Positions 63,194 through 64,000 of a stretch of 64,000 nucleotides of DNA are shown piece by piece. Position 1 is the first letter of the stretch. Each line of letters starts with the position of its first letter. The position numbers were made by a program, and so were the translations under genes. The stretch comes from Youngiibacter fragilis 232.1 (lineage in GTDB: Bacteria; Bacillota; Clostridia; Clostridiales; Clostridiaceae). A model generated the notes under the pieces. It did no database searches. It saw nothing but the letters and a program-made list of their open reading frames with translations, and was not told the DNA's origin. The stretch is from positions 1 through 64,000 of the forward strand of contig NZ_AXUN02000046.1 of assembly GCF_000495435.3 (NCBI RefSeq), written 5' to 3'.

Positions 63194-63222
63194 ATTGTAC
63201 CATATGCACCTAAGTCTCGCAA
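63194..63222 (-). promoter_or_regulatory. Promoter of rpsB-tsf
   Basis: On the minus strand TTGCGA (63217-63222), 17 bases, then TACAAT (63194-63199) preceded by TGG. Upstream, at 63231-63250, TCCAGTGAA occurs twice in tandem with two bases between. Confidence 0.75.
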
Positions 63223-63305
63223 TAGGCAAGTCCAGTGAATGTCCAGTGAAATTGCATCGGGGAAAATTAGCTGAAATATGCCGACAATACGTCAGATTGA
63301 CTTCT

Positions 63306-63749
63306 TCAGAGATTTACGACCTCAGATCCTTCAAATATTTCAGCAATATAGTCTGCAACTACGCTGCGATGACACTCCCTGTGATCCTCTTCGCTGCAGA
63401 GAAGGCATATCCCATCCATCATCCCTGCATACTCATCGATGAGTACCTGCTTCATGTCCCTTTCACCAAGGGTCTCACGAAACTTAAGCCCAAACTGCTC
63501 CATGCTCAGTTTTTTTGCTTTCCGGTCTTCAAACAGACCTTCATCAGGTGCGAACCTGACATCATGCCTGTATCCTATACCAAGCAGCTCTTCAGTAAAG
63601 TATCTAAGGTCATCACCCTTGGCAAATCCGGCAAGCTGTGAAGTGTTCCTGAGCCTTATGTCCAGAAGAAACCTTACATCATGGTTGCGAAGCAGTTCAA
63701 AAAAGGTTTCAGCGGACTTCCTGTTTGACCCGATGGTGAATATCCTCAT
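63306..63749 (-). CDS. DUF488 family protein
   Basis: A 147-residue member of the DUF488 family. It begins with the typical RIFTIGSNRKSAETFFELL and ends with the conserved CLLCSEEDHRECHRSVVADYI (about 115-135), whose Cys-x-Glu...Cys-His-Arg arrangement is the family hallmark. The biochemical role is not known. It lies between codY and rpsB, 83 bases after codY, with a codY-side hairpin in the gap. Confidence 0.85.
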   Translation of the reverse strand: MRIFTIGSNRKSAETFFELLRNHDVRFLLDIRLRNTSQLAGFAKGDDLRYFTEELLGIGYRHDVRFAPDEGLFEDRKAKKLSMEQFGLKFRETLGERDMKQVLIDEYAGMMDGICLLCSEEDHRECHRSVVADYIAEIFEGSEVVNL

Positions 63750-63772
63750 CCAGTTCCACCTCCTGAGGCTTC

Positions 63773-63805
63773 AAGCCCGGCCGAAGATTGCTTCAGGCCG
63801 GGCTT
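63773..63805. terminator. Hairpin after codY
   Basis: AAGCCCGGCC/GGCCGGGCTT is a 10-bp perfect GC-rich stem. No U-tract follows on the minus strand, so termination after codY may be partial and the DUF488 gene may be read through. Confidence 0.6.
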
Positions 63806-63831
63806 TACGATCAGACGATCAGAGTCATTCC

Positions 63832-64000
63832 TTATTTCTTGTCAATCCCAAGCCTGTCAAGAAGCTTGTCATTCAGGATAGTGATCCTGGTACCCTTCAT
63901 CCCAAGCGACCTGGACTTTATTACACCAGCGCTTTCAAATTTCCTGAGCGCATTGACGATTACCGACCTGGTTATTCCGACCTTGTCTGCAATCCTGGAT
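63832..64000 (-). CDS. codY: GTP-sensing transcriptional repressor CodY, C-terminal fragment
   Basis: Only the last 55 or so codons lie in the window; the start is beyond the right edge. The visible part is the CodY winged helix-turn-helix: [20 protein letters not shown], then [20 protein letters not shown] and the end [15 protein letters not shown]. CodY senses GTP and branched-chain amino acids, and could control the liv operon and other transporters here; no clear CodY box was identified. Confidence 0.93.
   Translation of the reverse strand, partial: SRIADKVGITRSVIVNALRKFESAGVIKSRSLGMKGTRITILNDKLLDRLGIDKK

Overview
The window reads as one continuous stretch of a low-to-medium GC Firmicute, most likely a member of the Clostridia (Clostridiaceae-like). 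The grounds are the Gram-positive PolC, the order codY-rpsB-tsf-pyrH-frr-uppS-cdsA-dxr-rseP-ispG-polC-rimP-nusA-ylxR-ylxQ-infB-rbfA-nrnA-truB-ribF-rpsO-pnp, strong GGAGG ribosome sites, heavy use of AGG for arginine, and sigma-A type promoters. No rRNA, tRNA, CRISPR array, insertion sequence or prophage gene was found. Most genes lie on the minus strand.

Layout from left to right. 1-640: a small membrane/coiled-coil protein of unknown role. 670-5280: a complete branched-chain amino acid ABC operon (livKHMGF). 5440-7870: a four-gene operon (flavin reductase-like protein, PHP phosphoesterase, MarR regulator, histidine phosphatase) behind a perfect palindrome. 7980-12985: the Fe-S assembly operon sufCBDSU. 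13020-14411: glyA, divergent from a plus-strand operon (14600-16773) with a split threonine/serine exporter, a 61-residue orphan and a HAD phosphatase. 16800-21110: the arginine operon argCJBD. 21157-21390: an unexplained structured element. 21400-23815: a polar amino acid ABC transporter. 23950-27600: a GlsB-like membrane protein, pgsA and an ftsK/spoIIIE gene. 27789-33380: a plus-strand operon with a PotABCD-type ABC transporter and an adenine deaminase. 33380-37710: a sucrose PTS cluster (scrB, scrA, scrR). 37958-39970: a SRPBCC protein and an L,D-transpeptidase lipoprotein. 39971-64000: the translation, RNA, isoprenoid, lipid and replication block, ending in the C-terminus of CodY.

The most interesting area is 21070-23815. 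Three ARG-box-like sites were read by eye: at the argC promoter, at the promoter of the neighbouring ABC transporter, and upstream of a 190-base GC-rich structured element. On the minus strand that element ends in a closing stem followed by a U-tract and points at argC. It may be a new leader RNA or sRNA of the arginine regulon. Other points worth a look are the transporter-adenine deaminase operon, a 45-residue ribbon-helix-helix gene between cdsA and dxr, a long palindrome in the pnp leader, a hairpin leader ahead of rimP-nusA-infB, and three ScrR-type operators.

All assignments come from reading sequence and protein motifs. No database search or folding program was run, so RNA and operator calls are hypotheses.
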